Below the pieces are notes generated by a model. That model ran no database searches. It was not told the DNA's origin and saw only the letters and a list, made by a program, of their open reading frames with translations. A stretch of 41,293 bases of DNA, from the IMG/VR virus record IMGVR_UViG_3300017758_000026, positions 1 through 41,293 of that record; one strand, written 5' to 3'. This DNA is from a virus. Positions within the stretch are counted from its first letter, which is position 1; each line of letters starts with the position of its first letter. The position numbers and the translations under genes were made by a program. Shown here piece after piece: positions 32,317 to 41,293 of the stretch.

Positions 32317-33207
32317 TTAAGAACATACAATTGTTTCTCCATCACAATTATGATAATAAGTTGCATTTCCACTTGTTACATTATATACTGTAGGATTTAA
32401 TGACCCTGAAAGGTAATAATATCCATCTAAAGCATTAGAACTTAAATTATTATCTAAATACCAAGTTAAATTAGTTGGGGATGATCCTGAAAAGCTTGTT
32501 TTATTAAAATATACATCAATTTTTCTGTTACATCTAAAACATATATCATTTAAATTATCATTATAATTATAGCAATATGTTCTTTTAGTTACATTAGAAT
32601 CAAATATAGCATAATAATTTATAACTTGAGTAGGATCGTCTACATTTGGTATTGTAAAAGAAGAAGTAAAACTAGTTGAAATTGTATTTAAAGATAAAAG
32701 TGCATTTTGAAGATTTCTCCCAAATATAAGAAAACTACCTGCTAAAGAAATAGGGGTAGAACTCCAACCTAAAAATATACTATTTTGAAAAGCAGAAGCA
32801 GTAGCACTTACACTAGCACCTTCAACTGTATCTACCCTTACAAAATCAATTGAGGAAGTAGAGTTTGATTCTACAGATCCAGAAGCTATATCTGATAGGA
32901 AATCTGTTTTAAAATTAATTTCAACATTTTCTAATTCAACTTCTACAAAACTACAAGATATAAGACAATCATCTAAAGGATAACCTCTATATTGAAGGGA
33001 TTGGTTAATATCAGATATAGTTCTTGCTCCTCTTATAGATAATTCATCAAATTTACTAATATAAGAAGCTGAAATGAGTGAAGAAGTAGAACCTGAAAAT
33101 TCAGTTATACCTGTTATAGTACCTCCCCCTGCTTCAACTCCACCTGCAATTGATTCAGTAGTTGTAGCACCAAACATCTCATATGATCCTGTATATGGTA
33201 CACCCAT
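32317..33207 (-). CDS. Virion-associated Cys- and Tyr-rich protein
   Basis: A 296-residue protein: MGVPYTGSYEMFGATTTESI at the start, a coil-like stretch, an InlB-repeat-like FLGWSSTP region in the middle, and a Cys/Tyr-rich C-terminal part (TYCYNYNDNLNDICFRCNRK, then LDGYYYLSGS, ending HNCDGETIVCS). The DGYY motif also occurs in the 1438-residue protein, so the three genes probably share a repeat family. No enzyme motif is visible. It starts 1 nt after the upstream fibre's stop and is probably a tail-tip or fibre component. Confidence 0.72.
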   Translation of the reverse strand: MGVPYTGSYEMFGATTTESIAGGVEAGGGTITGITEFSGSTSSLISASYISKFDELSIRGARTISDINQSLQYRGYPLDDCLISCSFVEVELENVEINFKTDFLSDIASGSVESNSTSSIDFVRVDTVEGASVSATASAFQNSIFLGWSSTPISLAGSFLIFGRNLQNALLSLNTISTSFTSSFTIPNVDDPTQVINYYAIFDSNVTKRTYCYNYNDNLNDICFRCNRKIDVYFNKTSFSGSSPTNLTWYLDNNLSSNALDGYYYLSGSLNPTVYNVTSGNATYYHNCDGETIVCS

Positions 33208-33208
33208 G

Positions 33209-36200
33209 TTAACCTAGTTTTGATTCTATAGCTTTAATGCGTTCTTCTAGTTCTATTACCGCTTGATGGAGGTGGGCTAATATAGGTCGGTCATTCATAG
33301 TTAAATACCCGTCACCACCAGTAAATACGGCGTATGGTAGAACTTCTTGAACTTCTTGAGCTATAAAACCAGCATCAGGTTCTCCATGTTTTGTGTAAGT
33401 GTAAGCAGTAAATTGTTTTATTGTTTCTAAACTACCTGCAATAGCAGTTATATTATCTTTTAAATCTCTATCTGAAGTAGTTATAAAGTTATTAGCAATT
33501 ACATTTCCTGAAGCTGTGATTGCTCCATTAAATCCTAAAGTAACTTTATCATTATTAGATCCTGTTACTATAATATTATTAGTAGTTTCATTTCCAACAT
33601 CTGTTACTTGTTGTAAATTAGGGAATGTTGCAGAATCTAAATATGAAGCTGAAATACTTGAGAATATAGCATATCCCGCTTGTGATGAAGGGAAAGCAAT
33701 TGTTGCTGTATTAATTGTAGGGAAGGAAATATCTTCAGTAATTACTAAATTGTAATTAGTATCTACAACATCTACATTTAAAGGTCTTGTTCCTAAATTA
33801 TGAGTAATACTCCAATTAGTAGTAGCAGACGATTGAGTATGTACATATCCACCTCCACCACTAGTACCTGAAGTACCTGAAGTGCCAGATGTTCCTGATG
33901 CACCAGAGGTTCCTGAACTTCCAGAAGTACCATCTGCTCCTGCTCCTCCATTTACACCAGAAGTACCAGATGTTCCTGAAGTACCATCTAATCCATCATT
34001 AGCTGAAGTGCCAGATGTACCATCACTACCTGAGGTTCCACTTGTACCTGATGTACCTGCATTACCACTTGTTCCAGATGTTCCTGTTGTACCACTAGTA
34101 CCTGAAGTAGCTGAAGTACCAGATGTACCACTTGTACCATCTGTAGCAGAAGTACCGCTAGTTCCTGAGGTACCATCTGTAGCTGAGGTACCAGATGTGC
34201 CTGAGGTACCATCTGTAGCACTTGTTCCACTTGTACCAGAGGTACCATCTGTAGCAGAAGTACCGCTTGTACCTGAAGTTCCATCTATAGCAGAAGTTCC
34301 TGAAGTACCACTTGTAGCTGAGGTACCACTAGTACCTGATGTACCTGTTGTACCGCTTGTACCAGATGTAGCACTTGTTCCTGATGTACCTGAGGTAGCA
34401 GAAGTACCAGAAGTACCGCTTGTACCTGTTGTACCTGATGTACCACTAGTACCTGAAGTTCCATCTATAGCAGAAGTTCCTGAGGTACCACTTGTGCCTG
34501 AAGTACCTGATGTACCTGAGGTACCACTAGTACCTGAAGTACCGTCTATACCACTTGTACCTGCAGGATTAGCTGTTAAGCTTGATAATATAACATATCC
34601 AGCTTGGTCTTCAATAAAGGTTATTACAGCTTGATTATTATCAGATAGATCAATATTATAAGGAATTATTACATTTTTATCTGAATCTGTTACAGTTACG
34701 TTTAATAATGAAGAAGATAAAGAGTGATTAATAGTCCATGTAGTTGAAGCTGATGTTTGTTCAAAAACAAATGCAACACCACTTGTACCACTTGTACCTG
34801 AAGTACCTGAAGTGCCATCAAATTCTTTATATCCTATTAAACCATCATTGTCTATTACTAATATTGTACTTTCTGAAGATTGTTCTTGTAAATCTTTTAC
34901 TGATAAAGACCCTGTAATAGAAACGGATCCTGTATATTCATGGGTATCATCTAATGTGTCTCCAAATTTAGTTGAACCGCTTGAATAAATTACCGAGGCG
35001 GTTTCATATATAGTATGGATCATTCCAAATGAACCAGTTCCTGTTACTTCTATGTCTCCAGTTATAGATAAAGTTGATCCATCAAATGTCATATTTGATT
35101 CAACTGTAGCACTTGGAGCAGACCCATTTAAGGTAATTACACCATTATCTGTAGTACCAGTTAAAGATAATAAACCTGAAGTACCACTTGTTCCACTTGT
35201 ACCACTAGTACCTGAAGTAGCTGAGGTACCGCTAGTACCTGATGTACCGTCTGTAGCACTTGTTCCACTTGTACCACTTGTGGCTGAAGTTCCACTTGTA
35301 CCTGAAGTACCATCTGTAGCACTTGTTCCTGATGTACCCGAAGTAGCTGAAGTACCAGATGTTCCTGAGGTACCATCTGTAGCACTTGTACCTGAAGTGC
35401 CTGAAGTGCCTGAAGTTGCGCTTGTACCACTTGTTCCACTTGTACCTGTTGTACCTGATGTACCGCTTGTACCTGAGGTTCCATCTGTAGCAGAAGTTCC
35501 ACTTGTACCAGATGTACCTGAAGTGGCTGATGTACCGCTAGTACCTGATGTACCTGAAGTAGCAGATGTACCACTTGTACCTGAGGTACCACCTGTACCT
35601 GATGTTGCTGCTGCTTCTTTAGTTCCTACAATACCATCGCTATCGATTACTAGTACTGTATCCTCTGAAGATTTTTCTGGGAGACCTTGAATAGAAAAGC
35701 TTCCTGTTGAATTAACTACACGATTAAGATTTATATCAAATGAACCTGTTGATTCTATATCTCCATCTTCTTTTGAGTAGGTAAAAGTTGTATAACTACC
35801 TGTAATTATAGTTACACCAGGAGAATATTCTTCTGTTGCTGAATATACAACATACGGGGATGGATTTGTACCACCAAAAGCTAAACCAGCATCTGATGTA
35901 CCTGCTCCTCCATGGCTATTTCTTGCATTAATTAAAGCACCACCTGCCGTCCATGAAACCCCATCATATTCTTCAGTACAACTAAGTGTTGCGGGGTTAA
36001 ACCCACCAAAATATATTGCTGAATTTTGTGTTCCTGCTATTGCTCCCTCTCTAGCACCATTAGTTGCAGTTCCTCCAGCTGACCAAGTAGTACCATCATA
36101 TTCTAAAGAAGCGTTAATAAGTGAGGTGTCAAAACCACCTATAGTTAATGCTGCGTTTTGTGTACCAGTTGATGAATTTTGGCTTCTTGCTGTTGGAAGA

Positions 36201-36790
36201 GCTCCACCTGGACTCCAAGAAGAACCATTATATTCTTCAACACAACTATATTTTACAGATGTACAGTGACCACCTACAGCTAATGTTGCATTTTGAGTAC
36301 CATTTCCTCCTAGGCGGGCTCTAGCAGTAGCCATGTTACCACCATTAGTCCAAGAAGTACCATTATACTCCTTAGTAACATTAGTGGCTGAAGGAGTTCC
36401 TCCACCAAAAGCTACAGCAGCGGTTTGTGTTCCTGCAGCAGCATGATTTAATCTACCAGGGCTAGGGAAAGTTCCTCCAGTTTGCCAAGAATTACCATTA
36501 TATTCTTCAGTAGCAGTTAATGAAGGGGAACCTCCAATTGCTAAACCAGCATTTTGTGTACCTGCTCCTGCTACACCGGATCTTGCTGTGATTAAATTTC
36601 CTCCAGATGACCATGCTGAAGGTCCACTTGGGTTACTATAACTTACATCATGTGCAAATCCTACACTGCCAGTTGTTGCTAAAGATCCAGTTATATCAAC
36701 TGATCCTGTGGCATTAATTCCACTGGTTACTTTTAAAGAGTTTAATTCAGCATCACTTCCAGAAATGATGACTTTTTTCCAACTTGGCAT
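33209..36790 (-). CDS. Large tail fibre with propeller, long GTS repeats and S74 chaperone
   Basis: A 1193-residue fibre. The N-terminus [20 protein letters not shown] matches the start of the 503-residue fibre gene (MATWKKLVVSGS), probably an attachment signal. A six-unit Kelch-like propeller follows (about 50-330, for example [12 protein letters not shown] and [13 protein letters not shown] with EYNGSSW). Then come GTS repeats (about 393-539), a [15 protein letters not shown] module (about 672-745), a very long second GTS run (about 743-977), another module of this type ([16 protein letters not shown]), and a C-terminal S74-type chaperone with the S1106...K1111 dyad in SDRDLKDN and a coiled-coil tail. 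Modules are shared with the 1285-residue fibre but in another order, which points to module shuffling. Self-cleavage would release about 88 residues. Confidence 0.85.
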   Translation of the reverse strand: MPSWKKVIISGSDAELNSLKVTSGINATGSVDITGSLATTGSVGFAHDVSYSNPSGPSAWSSGGNLITARSGVAGAGTQNAGLAIGGSPSLTATEEYNGNSWQTGGTFPSPGRLNHAAAGTQTAAVAFGGGTPSATNVTKEYNGTSWTNGGNMATARARLGGNGTQNATLAVGGHCTSVKYSCVEEYNGSSWSPGGALPTARSQNSSTGTQNAALTIGGFDTSLINASLEYDGTTWSAGGTATNGAREGAIAGTQNSAIYFGGFNPATLSCTEEYDGVSWTAGGALINARNSHGGAGTSDAGLAFGGTNPSPYVVYSATEEYSPGVTIITGSYTTFTYSKEDGDIESTGSFDINLNRVVNSTGSFSIQGLPEKSSEDTVLVIDSDGIVGTKEAAATSGTGGTSGTSGTSATSGTSGTSGTSATSGTSGTSGTSATDGTSGTSGTSGTTGTSGTSGTSATSGTSGTSGTSATDGTSGTSGTSATSGTSGTSATDGTSGTSGTSATSGTSGTSATDGTSGTSGTSATSGTSGTSGTSGTSGLLSLTGTTDNGVITLNGSAPSATVESNMTFDGSTLSITGDIEVTGTGSFGMIHTIYETASVIYSSGSTKFGDTLDDTHEYTGSVSITGSLSVKDLQEQSSESTILVIDNDGLIGYKEFDGTSGTSGTSGTSGVAFVFEQTSASTTWTINHSLSSSLLNVTVTDSDKNVIIPYNIDLSDNNQAVITFIEDQAGYVILSSLTANPAGTSGIDGTSGTSGTSGTSGTSGTSGTSGTSAIDGTSGTSGTSGTTGTSGTSGTSATSGTSGTSATSGTSGTTGTSGTSGTSATSGTSGTSAIDGTSGTSGTSATDGTSGTSGTSATDGTSGTSGTSATDGTSGTSGTSATDGTSGTSGTSATSGTSGTTGTSGTSGNAGTSGTSGTSGSDGTSGTSANDGLDGTSGTSGTSGVNGGAGADGTSGSSGTSGASGTSGTSGTSGTSGGGGYVHTQSSATTNWSITHNLGTRPLNVDVVDTNYNLVITEDISFPTINTATIAFPSSQAGYAIFSSISASYLDSATFPNLQQVTDVGNETTNNIIVTGSNNDKVTLGFNGAITASGNVIANNFITTSDRDLKDNITAIAGSLETIKQFTAYTYTKHGEPDAGFIAQEVQEVLPYAVFTGGDGYLTMNDRPILAHLHQAVIELEERIKAIESKLG
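33859..34562. repeat. Long GTS-triplet coding repeat
   Basis: The longest GTS repeat in the window, about 700 nt of 9-nt units with variants encoding ATS, ATD, AID, NAG and TTG-type triplets. Units differ at synonymous positions. Ala replaces Gly at regular places, so it is not a perfect collagen repeat. Confidence 0.85.
35172..35607. repeat. GTS-triplet coding repeat
   Basis: Second GTS array of the same gene, about 435 nt. Together the two arrays make about a third of the protein, and recombination between them or with the array at 25484..25836 is plausible. Confidence 0.85.
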
Positions 36791-36817
36791 ATTAACTAGT
36801 TTTATTATGGTTGGTTA

Positions 36818-36833
36818 CTTCGGTTGTGCGAAG
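36818..36833 (-). other. Small leader hairpin before the fibre gene
   Basis: On the minus strand CTTCG-CACAAC-CGAAG forms a 5-bp G+C-rich stem with a 6-nt loop in the 73-nt leader between an ATATTTATA motif and the ATG at 36790. It is the only such stem seen between genes here and might affect mRNA stability or translation. It is short and may be chance. Confidence 0.3.
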
Positions 36834-36863
36834 CCCACTTCCTTTACAGGCCTATAATACACT

Positions 36864-36872
36864 TATAAATAT
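36864..36872 (-). promoter_or_regulatory. Candidate ATATTTATA promoter motif after a terminator
   Basis: On the minus strand ATATTTATAA starts 2 nt after the T-run of the terminator at 36875..36902 and lies 73 nt before the ATG at 36790. The terminator-then-motif order supports the motif being a promoter. Confidence 0.5.
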
Positions 36873-36874
36873 AG

Positions 36875-36902
36875 AAAAAAATAGATTAACTAATAGTTAA
36901 TC
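36875..36902 (-). terminator. Rho-independent-type terminator after the coiled-coil gene
   Basis: On the minus strand GATTAAC-TATTA-GTTAATC forms a 7-bp stem with a 5-nt loop, followed by TATTTTTTTC. It begins 10 nt after the stop of the gene at 36912..37226. The stem is A+T-rich, so strength is uncertain. Confidence 0.6.
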
Positions 36903-36911
36903 CACTTTCTT

Positions 36912-37226
36912 TTAATTTTTTTCAATAAATTTATATTGATTTTGAAGTTTTAAAGTTACTTGAAATACATGTTCTAATTGTGCCCCTGTAAAGCTTGCTT
37001 CTTTTATAAAATGTAAAAGAAACATAAGTTCTTGTTCTGATAGAGAGCTTACATCTTTATCTTTTAAAAAGCTTAATTGAGAATTTAAATTTTGATTAGA
37101 TTCAGTTAGTGTTTTAACTTGTTTTTTTAATCTATCATTTTCCCCAAGGGTAGAAGATAGCAGAGTTTCCTCCGCTATCTTCTTTGGGGTAATCCCAATG
37201 ACTTTATTTTGTGATTTGAAACCCAT
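36912..37226 (-). CDS. Small coiled-coil protein
   Basis: A 104-residue helical protein: MGFKSQNKVIGITPKKIAEE, a coiled coil (ENDRLKKQVKTLTESNQNLN), then LSEQELMFLLHFIKEASFTG and a C-terminal VTLKLQNQYKFIEKN helix. Small helical proteins of this kind occur next to fibre genes of T4-like phages as assembly factors, but I cannot assign a family. It lies between two fibre genes that share an N-terminal signal, and it is followed by a terminator, so it probably ends one transcript. Confidence 0.75.
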   Translation of the reverse strand: MGFKSQNKVIGITPKKIAEETLLSSTLGENDRLKKQVKTLTESNQNLNSQLSFLKDKDVSSLSEQELMFLLHFIKEASFTGAQLEHVFQVTLKLQNQYKFIEKN

Positions 37227-37267
37227 TTAGATTAAACATAATTTAAATATTAATAATATAATAAAGA

Positions 37268-38779
37268 TTATGAATAAATCCAAATGTCTTGATCACCACC
37301 TGTTTCTGTCCAGATGTTACCAGCAGCATTATATCTAGTATCTGGTACTGCAGATGCAATTGTAGCACTTGTATTTTCAGTTCCTGCTAAAGCAATTGAT
37401 ACATACCCATCTGGGGTAAATACACTAGCACTAGCATGGAAATCAATAGCAACTCCCCAACGTGATGGAGTACCACCTTGATTTTTAAATCCAAATACAT
37501 CACCTACATCTTGGTTAGATTGTTGTACTACGATACCACCATCTGACTCAGCATCAGATCCTGAGTTTAATAGGATGAATTGGTCTGCAATTTCTAATGT
37601 GTCTTCATGTCGGAATGAAGAAGTACCTTCTACTATTAGATCACCATTAACTGTTAAGTCATTTTGTACAATTACATCATTTGGTAAACCAACTGTAATA
37701 GTTTGACCTGCAGCAACTACATCTACTTCATTAGCAGTACCTGCTACTGTTAATCCTTGAGTTTGTAAATCAACAGATCCAGAAGTTATACTAGAAGGTA
37801 AAGATCCTGAAATTTGTAATGTAGTAGCAATTCCAGTTAAGCCTGAACCATCACCTTCAAATGAACCACTAAATGATCCTGAATTGAATCCTGTCTCAGC
37901 AAGTGTTACAGATTCACCTAGTGATACTTCGTGACTACCAATTGTAATTGAAGAGTTAACTAAGCTACCACTAATTTCACCTGTTGAGTCGTTATAAGAT
38001 AAATCAATTCCAGCAGCACCCGTAGTATCAGCTACACTAATCTTTCCTCTTACACCTGCTGAGAAATGGTCTGAACCAGTGTTTAAAGAAAGTGTTACTG
38101 AACCTGTATTAGATGCTTTTGTAATGTCAGCTCCAATAGTTCCATCAGAACCAGAAACAAATCGAATTTGATCAGCTGATAGATCAATAGATTCTTGTCC
38201 TGAATCAGCACCAACTGTTAAATCGTTAGCACCACCAATTTGAGTAGTAACATAATCAATGATAGCAGCATTAGTGGCTATTGTAGTATCATTATCATTA
38301 TTAGCAATACCTTCAGCTTCAGTTACTACTGTATCTGCTGCTAGTTTAGTTAGAGTTAAACTGTTATCTTTAACTTCTAATTCGTTTGATCCATTTACAC
38401 CTACTGTAGCATCGTCATACTGTACTGCAATCGATCCTGATTCTCCTAGAGATACAGATCCAATTGTACTAATTGCACCCGTAGTACTACCAGAGATATA
38501 AATAGATGAGTTTTGTAAATCGTCGTTACTAATACCTCCGTCTGCTAAGCTAATTTCTATTAAATCGGTACCAGGGGTTCCCGTTAAGTTGATAGCAGTT
38601 TCACCTGAAGCGGTGTTAAAGGTAAAGGAAGAGGTAGGACTAGAAGCTATTAGTTCTACTCCGTTGATTGAAGCCGTTGCATAGGAATCGTGGATAGATG
38701 TACTGGTTATATATCCAGCTTGGTTATCTAACTGTAAATTCGAACTCCCCGAAACGACTAGTTTTTTCCAAGTTGCCAT
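37268..38779 (-). CDS. Tail-fibre protein with WKK attachment start
   Basis: A 503-residue fibre-type protein. It starts MATWKKLVVSGSSNLQLDNQ, close to the [12 protein letters not shown] start of the 1193-residue fibre. The body is a regular series of short beta strands with Gly/Ser/Thr/Asp turns (for example TGAISTIGSVSLGESGSIAV, SGSFSGSFEGDGSGLTG, NDLTVNGDLIVEGTSSF), as in trimeric phage fibres. The C-terminal part (about 390-500) has HEDTLEIADQFILLNSGSDA and ends WTETGGDQDIWIYS. No S74 chaperone, GTS repeat or propeller is present, so it may be a shaft or a connecting fibre. Confidence 0.8.
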   Translation of the reverse strand: MATWKKLVVSGSSNLQLDNQAGYITSTSIHDSYATASINGVELIASSPTSSFTFNTASGETAINLTGTPGTDLIEISLADGGISNDDLQNSSIYISGSTTGAISTIGSVSLGESGSIAVQYDDATVGVNGSNELEVKDNSLTLTKLAADTVVTEAEGIANNDNDTTIATNAAIIDYVTTQIGGANDLTVGADSGQESIDLSADQIRFVSGSDGTIGADITKASNTGSVTLSLNTGSDHFSAGVRGKISVADTTGAAGIDLSYNDSTGEISGSLVNSSITIGSHEVSLGESVTLAETGFNSGSFSGSFEGDGSGLTGIATTLQISGSLPSSITSGSVDLQTQGLTVAGTANEVDVVAAGQTITVGLPNDVIVQNDLTVNGDLIVEGTSSFRHEDTLEIADQFILLNSGSDAESDGGIVVQQSNQDVGDVFGFKNQGGTPSRWGVAIDFHASASVFTPDGYVSIALAGTENTSATIASAVPDTRYNAAGNIWTETGGDQDIWIYS

Positions 38780-38849
38780 TGAGAATAATTGTTTTAGTTA
38801 ATAATTAAAATTTAAAAAATGTTTATCGTTTATACGTATGTATATTTTT

Positions 38850-40754
38850 TTAATCTATTGCAACCCAAACTGAAGAAGACATATAATATATTCCACCATA
38901 ATCGGCACTTGCCCATGGATTATCTTCATTGGCATAAGCAAAAAATCGAGTTATACCTTCAGAATCTATTTTTAATGCATCATAACTACTTGATTGTATT
39001 AAGAAGAAATTAGATGTATTATCTTGTCTATTTACTAATAATGAACCAGTAATTTGAACATCTTTAGATGATGTTAAGAATGTATCTCCTATATACCAAT
39101 CATTATCTTCCCCACCACTAGAAATAGAACCTCCTTCTAACATTAATAAGAAAGGTGGGGTACCTGAGAAGCTAAATAATCCTCCAGCTTCAGATTGGTC
39201 TAACCAACTACCACTTAATAAAACATCTCCCCCATCTTCTCTAAATAAAGTTAAAAATCTTTGTTCAGCGTCAGGAGCAAATTCTCCAGAAGGTAAACCA
39301 GTTCCTGAAGAGCCTCCTATCAAATTAACTCCAAAAGCATCCGCAGCTTTTTGTTTTAAAATAATAGTACCTTGATCTTGGGCAATAACATTAAGAGTAT
39401 TAGTGCCAAAGCTAGCACTTAAAGAAACTCCAGCAGTTGAAGCAGCAGTTGCAATATCAAAAGATATTTGTTCTTCGTTAGCAGCTGGATAATTATAGGG
39501 TTCAAAATTTGATTTTGTAAAATGTACTTCGAAATCCGTTTCACTACCCCCTAAAGAATGAGTTATTTCTAATATTCCAGGAGCGGATGGATAATCACCA
39601 GTTCCTCCATTTTCTGTAGAAGAAAGATATATTGCTAATTGGGTAGCATCACTAAGTGTACCATTTGCACCCCCAGTTCCTGCACTACCCCCAGTAGATA
39701 TGGTTATATTAGATCCTCCTATTACATCTACTGATGCTGAGGTGAATGTTACACTAGCAGATGTATTTATAGACCCAGTAATTTGATCTAAAGTTAATGT
39801 ACTTCCTCCAGAATCTACAGGAATAACTTCAACCCCATTAATTATAAAATTATATTGAGTTTGATTTAAATTAGGATTATGATAACTACCTGTAGTTTGG
39901 CCTATTCTACTATCTGTTATTTGAAAAAATTTAGCTTGGGTATCTACTCCACTACTTGTAGTATAGTAATTACTACCACTTAAATACCAAGTTGTACCAA
40001 TTTCCCCATTCATTACTAATTCTGGTTTGTCAAAATTAGTAACAATTTTATTAAAAGGACGGATATTTACATTATTCCCTCCATATAAATCTGCTACAAC
40101 TCCTATAACGGTATCGTCTTGTGAAGCTGTAGCTAAAGTATAAGGTGTACCTGATCCAGTAATTGTTATAAAATCTCCTAATTGTAAAGAACCTGTGTTT
40201 TCAGGATATAAAGTAAACCTTTGAAAAGGAGTATATATTTTAAAAAAGTTTTCAATTTGAGCTAAATATTGGGCATTTTCAAAATCTGTAATTTTGTTCA
40301 TGGCTAATACCATGTGCCCATCATCATTTACTTCAAATATTACTACAGTGGCTCCTTGACTAATAGAGTTATTTTTAGTTGAATTGGTTCTAGCAACTGT
40401 CATTCCAGTATCTTCTCCAATACATTTTACAATTTCAGTATTTTTTTCGGATATAGAAACTATTTTTAATATTCTACCCCCATCAGTAGTAGCAATATAA
40501 TCACCAACTTTTACATCTATACCATTATATACCCCCAATTTGTTTACCCCTGTTCCTGTTGTGTGTCTTAGACTTGTATCTCCTACAGTTTGGGTTTGAA
40601 TGTCACTAAGAGTAAGAGAATAAGATATAAATTGATCAACCCCATTAGGACCTAACCCTGTATTATCATTTACATTATATTTCTGAAATCCTGCACTTTG
40701 GGATAAAGTTGCTTTTAATGTTAGTGCTGGATTTTCGGGGTTGTATGATTTCAT
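38850..40754 (-). CDS. Tail-fibre or baseplate-type virion protein
   Basis: A 634-residue beta-rich protein that begins MKSYNPENPALTLKATLSQS. The N-terminal half has several well-ordered small domains (VGDYIATTDGGRILKIVSIS, GDFITITGSGTPYTL, TVIGVVADLYGGNNVNIRPF). A glycine-rich linker (GGSAGTGGANGTLSD) leads to a second half with LAIYLSSTENGGTGDYPSAP and a C-terminal strand domain (ITGSLLVNRQDNTSNFFLIQ) that ends YGGIYYMSSSVWVAID, a typical fibre tip or trimerisation end. The family is not recognised. A virion protein at the start of a fibre operon is the best reading; the gene is preceded by a 38-nt gap with no ATATTTATA motif. Confidence 0.75.
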   Translation of the reverse strand: MKSYNPENPALTLKATLSQSAGFQKYNVNDNTGLGPNGVDQFISYSLTLSDIQTQTVGDTSLRHTTGTGVNKLGVYNGIDVKVGDYIATTDGGRILKIVSISEKNTEIVKCIGEDTGMTVARTNSTKNNSISQGATVVIFEVNDDGHMVLAMNKITDFENAQYLAQIENFFKIYTPFQRFTLYPENTGSLQLGDFITITGSGTPYTLATASQDDTVIGVVADLYGGNNVNIRPFNKIVTNFDKPELVMNGEIGTTWYLSGSNYYTTSSGVDTQAKFFQITDSRIGQTTGSYHNPNLNQTQYNFIINGVEVIPVDSGGSTLTLDQITGSINTSASVTFTSASVDVIGGSNITISTGGSAGTGGANGTLSDATQLAIYLSSTENGGTGDYPSAPGILEITHSLGGSETDFEVHFTKSNFEPYNYPAANEEQISFDIATAASTAGVSLSASFGTNTLNVIAQDQGTIILKQKAADAFGVNLIGGSSGTGLPSGEFAPDAEQRFLTLFREDGGDVLLSGSWLDQSEAGGLFSFSGTPPFLLMLEGGSISSGGEDNDWYIGDTFLTSSKDVQITGSLLVNRQDNTSNFFLIQSSSYDALKIDSEGITRFFAYANEDNPWASADYGGIYYMSSSVWVAID

Positions 40755-40792
40755 TTATTTTATATTATTTTTAATAATTAAAATAACCCTTT

Positions 40793-41293
40793 TTATCCAA
40801 ATACAAATATTATATAAGCATGTGCATTAACAGGAGGTGGTGGAGATCCTTTTCTAATAGCCCCATAATTTCCAGGGGTAAGAACTAATTCTACACTTGT
40901 ATCTGTTTTAAATGATGTAAAAAAGTTATTTTCTGCTTCGGCATTACTTATGGTAGATGTAAACCCATCTGCTTTTATAGCATCGTCTAAATTACCTAAT
41001 CCAAAAGTTGAGAATTTATAATCATTATTAGTAGCATTGTAAAACCAACCTCCTATAAAATGAGGAGGAAAATCTTCTTCATTGAACTGAAAATCTATTT
41101 TGTTAGTAGTACCTGTATAAGATATAGTAGTACTTTTATCTGAAGCTGCAGATCCTGAAAGTTGTGTTAATTGAGAAGCTGCAGTAAGAGCATTACTTGA
41201 ACCATAGTTAACTTTAAAAATATATTTATTTACACCAGATCCAGTTCCTCCTCCTCCTCCTGATACTGTAATAGTTGCTTCACCACTACCATC
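40793..41293 (-). CDS. Virion protein fragment, N-terminus cut by window edge
   Basis: An open frame runs from the right edge to the TAA at 40793-40795, giving 166 residues without its start. It opens with DGSGEATITVSGGGGG, then NKYIFKVNYGSSNALTAASQ, a beta-rich core and an end with KGSPPPPVNAHAYIIFVFG. It resembles fibre or baseplate proteins in composition, and the same theme continues in the genes that follow. I do not recognise the family. Confidence 0.75.
   Translation of the reverse strand, partial: DGSGEATITVSGGGGGTGSGVNKYIFKVNYGSSNALTAASQLTQLSGSAASDKSTTISYTGTTNKIDFQFNEEDFPPHFIGGWFYNATNNDYKFSTFGLGNLDDAIKADGFTSTISNAEAENNFFTSFKTDTSVELVLTPGNYGAIRKGSPPPPVNAHAYIIFVFG

Noticed and set aside
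33859-34562. CRISPR-like array
   Set aside because: The units are 9-nt coding triplet repeats inside a long fibre frame, not spaced direct repeats with unique spacers.
33882-34634. Plus-strand frame encoding Val-Pro-Glu/Leu-Val-Pro repeats (also 35052..35690 and 25536..25949)
   Set aside because: These are antisense shadows of the GTS repeats; the repeat makes the opposite frame open by chance, and all other genes are on the minus strand.
36818-36833. tRNA in the 121-nt gap
   Set aside because: Only a short 5-bp stem is present; no cloverleaf, anticodon arm or T-loop can be formed.
38780-38849. Terminator in the 70-nt gap before the 503-residue fibre gene
   Set aside because: Only weak A/T palindromes without a clear stem and T-run are present.

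Overview
The window is a stretch of a large, strongly A+T-rich tailed-phage genome (Caudoviricetes, probably a marine T4-like myovirus). Every supported gene lies on the minus strand and is tightly packed, with many 1-8 nt overlaps and no gap longer than 121 nt. Transcription therefore runs from the right end (41293) to the left end (1). No integrase, tRNA, rRNA, CRISPR array or insertion sequence is seen. Start codons mostly lack a Shine-Dalgarno sequence and follow A/T-rich leaders. That pattern, plus two TAnnTTTG-like elements, fits a Bacteroidetes host, but SAR11 or another marine host cannot be excluded.

Read in transcription order, about 41.3-19.6 kb is a long tail-fibre/adhesin block. 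It holds several thin-fibre proteins, two very long fibres with Gly-Thr-Ser triplet repeats and C-terminal S74-type self-cleaving chaperones, and six proteins carrying a Kelch-like propeller of apparently six repeats each. One fibre carries an internal cupredoxin-like copper-site domain, and another carries a long hydrophobic segment plus BNR/Asp-box repeats. Around 18.9-14.8 kb is a cassette of five consecutive 2-oxoglutarate/Fe(II) dioxygenase-like genes followed by a family-9 glycosyltransferase. Three more adhesins follow (14.8-11.6 kb), one glycine-rich and two propeller type.

A short DNA-metabolism block occupies 11.6-9.2 kb: a GIY-YIG protein, a DnaG/gp61-like primase, a PD-(D/E)XK nuclease and a 50-residue ORF.

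The left 9 kb is the most unusual part. It encodes proteins with short N-termini ending in L-x-E (for example MIKLYDLLTE), very like the T4 capsid-targeting leader removed by the prohead protease. Several also contain further L-x-E or I-x-E sites between domains. One 777-residue protein joins a nucleotidyltransferase, a basic linker, an HExxH metallopeptidase-like domain and a HAD 5'-nucleotidase, with candidate cleavage sites near the domain joins. The next gene upstream is a P-loop kinase with the same type of leader. My leading hypothesis is a set of polyprotein cargoes packaged in the capsid, cut during maturation, and delivered with the DNA.

Two recurring minus-strand elements probably organise expression: ATATTTATA(A/C) followed by an A/T-rich tract, 10-22 nt before eight starts and 73 nt before a ninth, and a 12-nt TTTTGTATATTA placed directly after a stop codon and exactly 6 nt before two starts. 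A terminator hairpin lies directly before one copy of the first motif.
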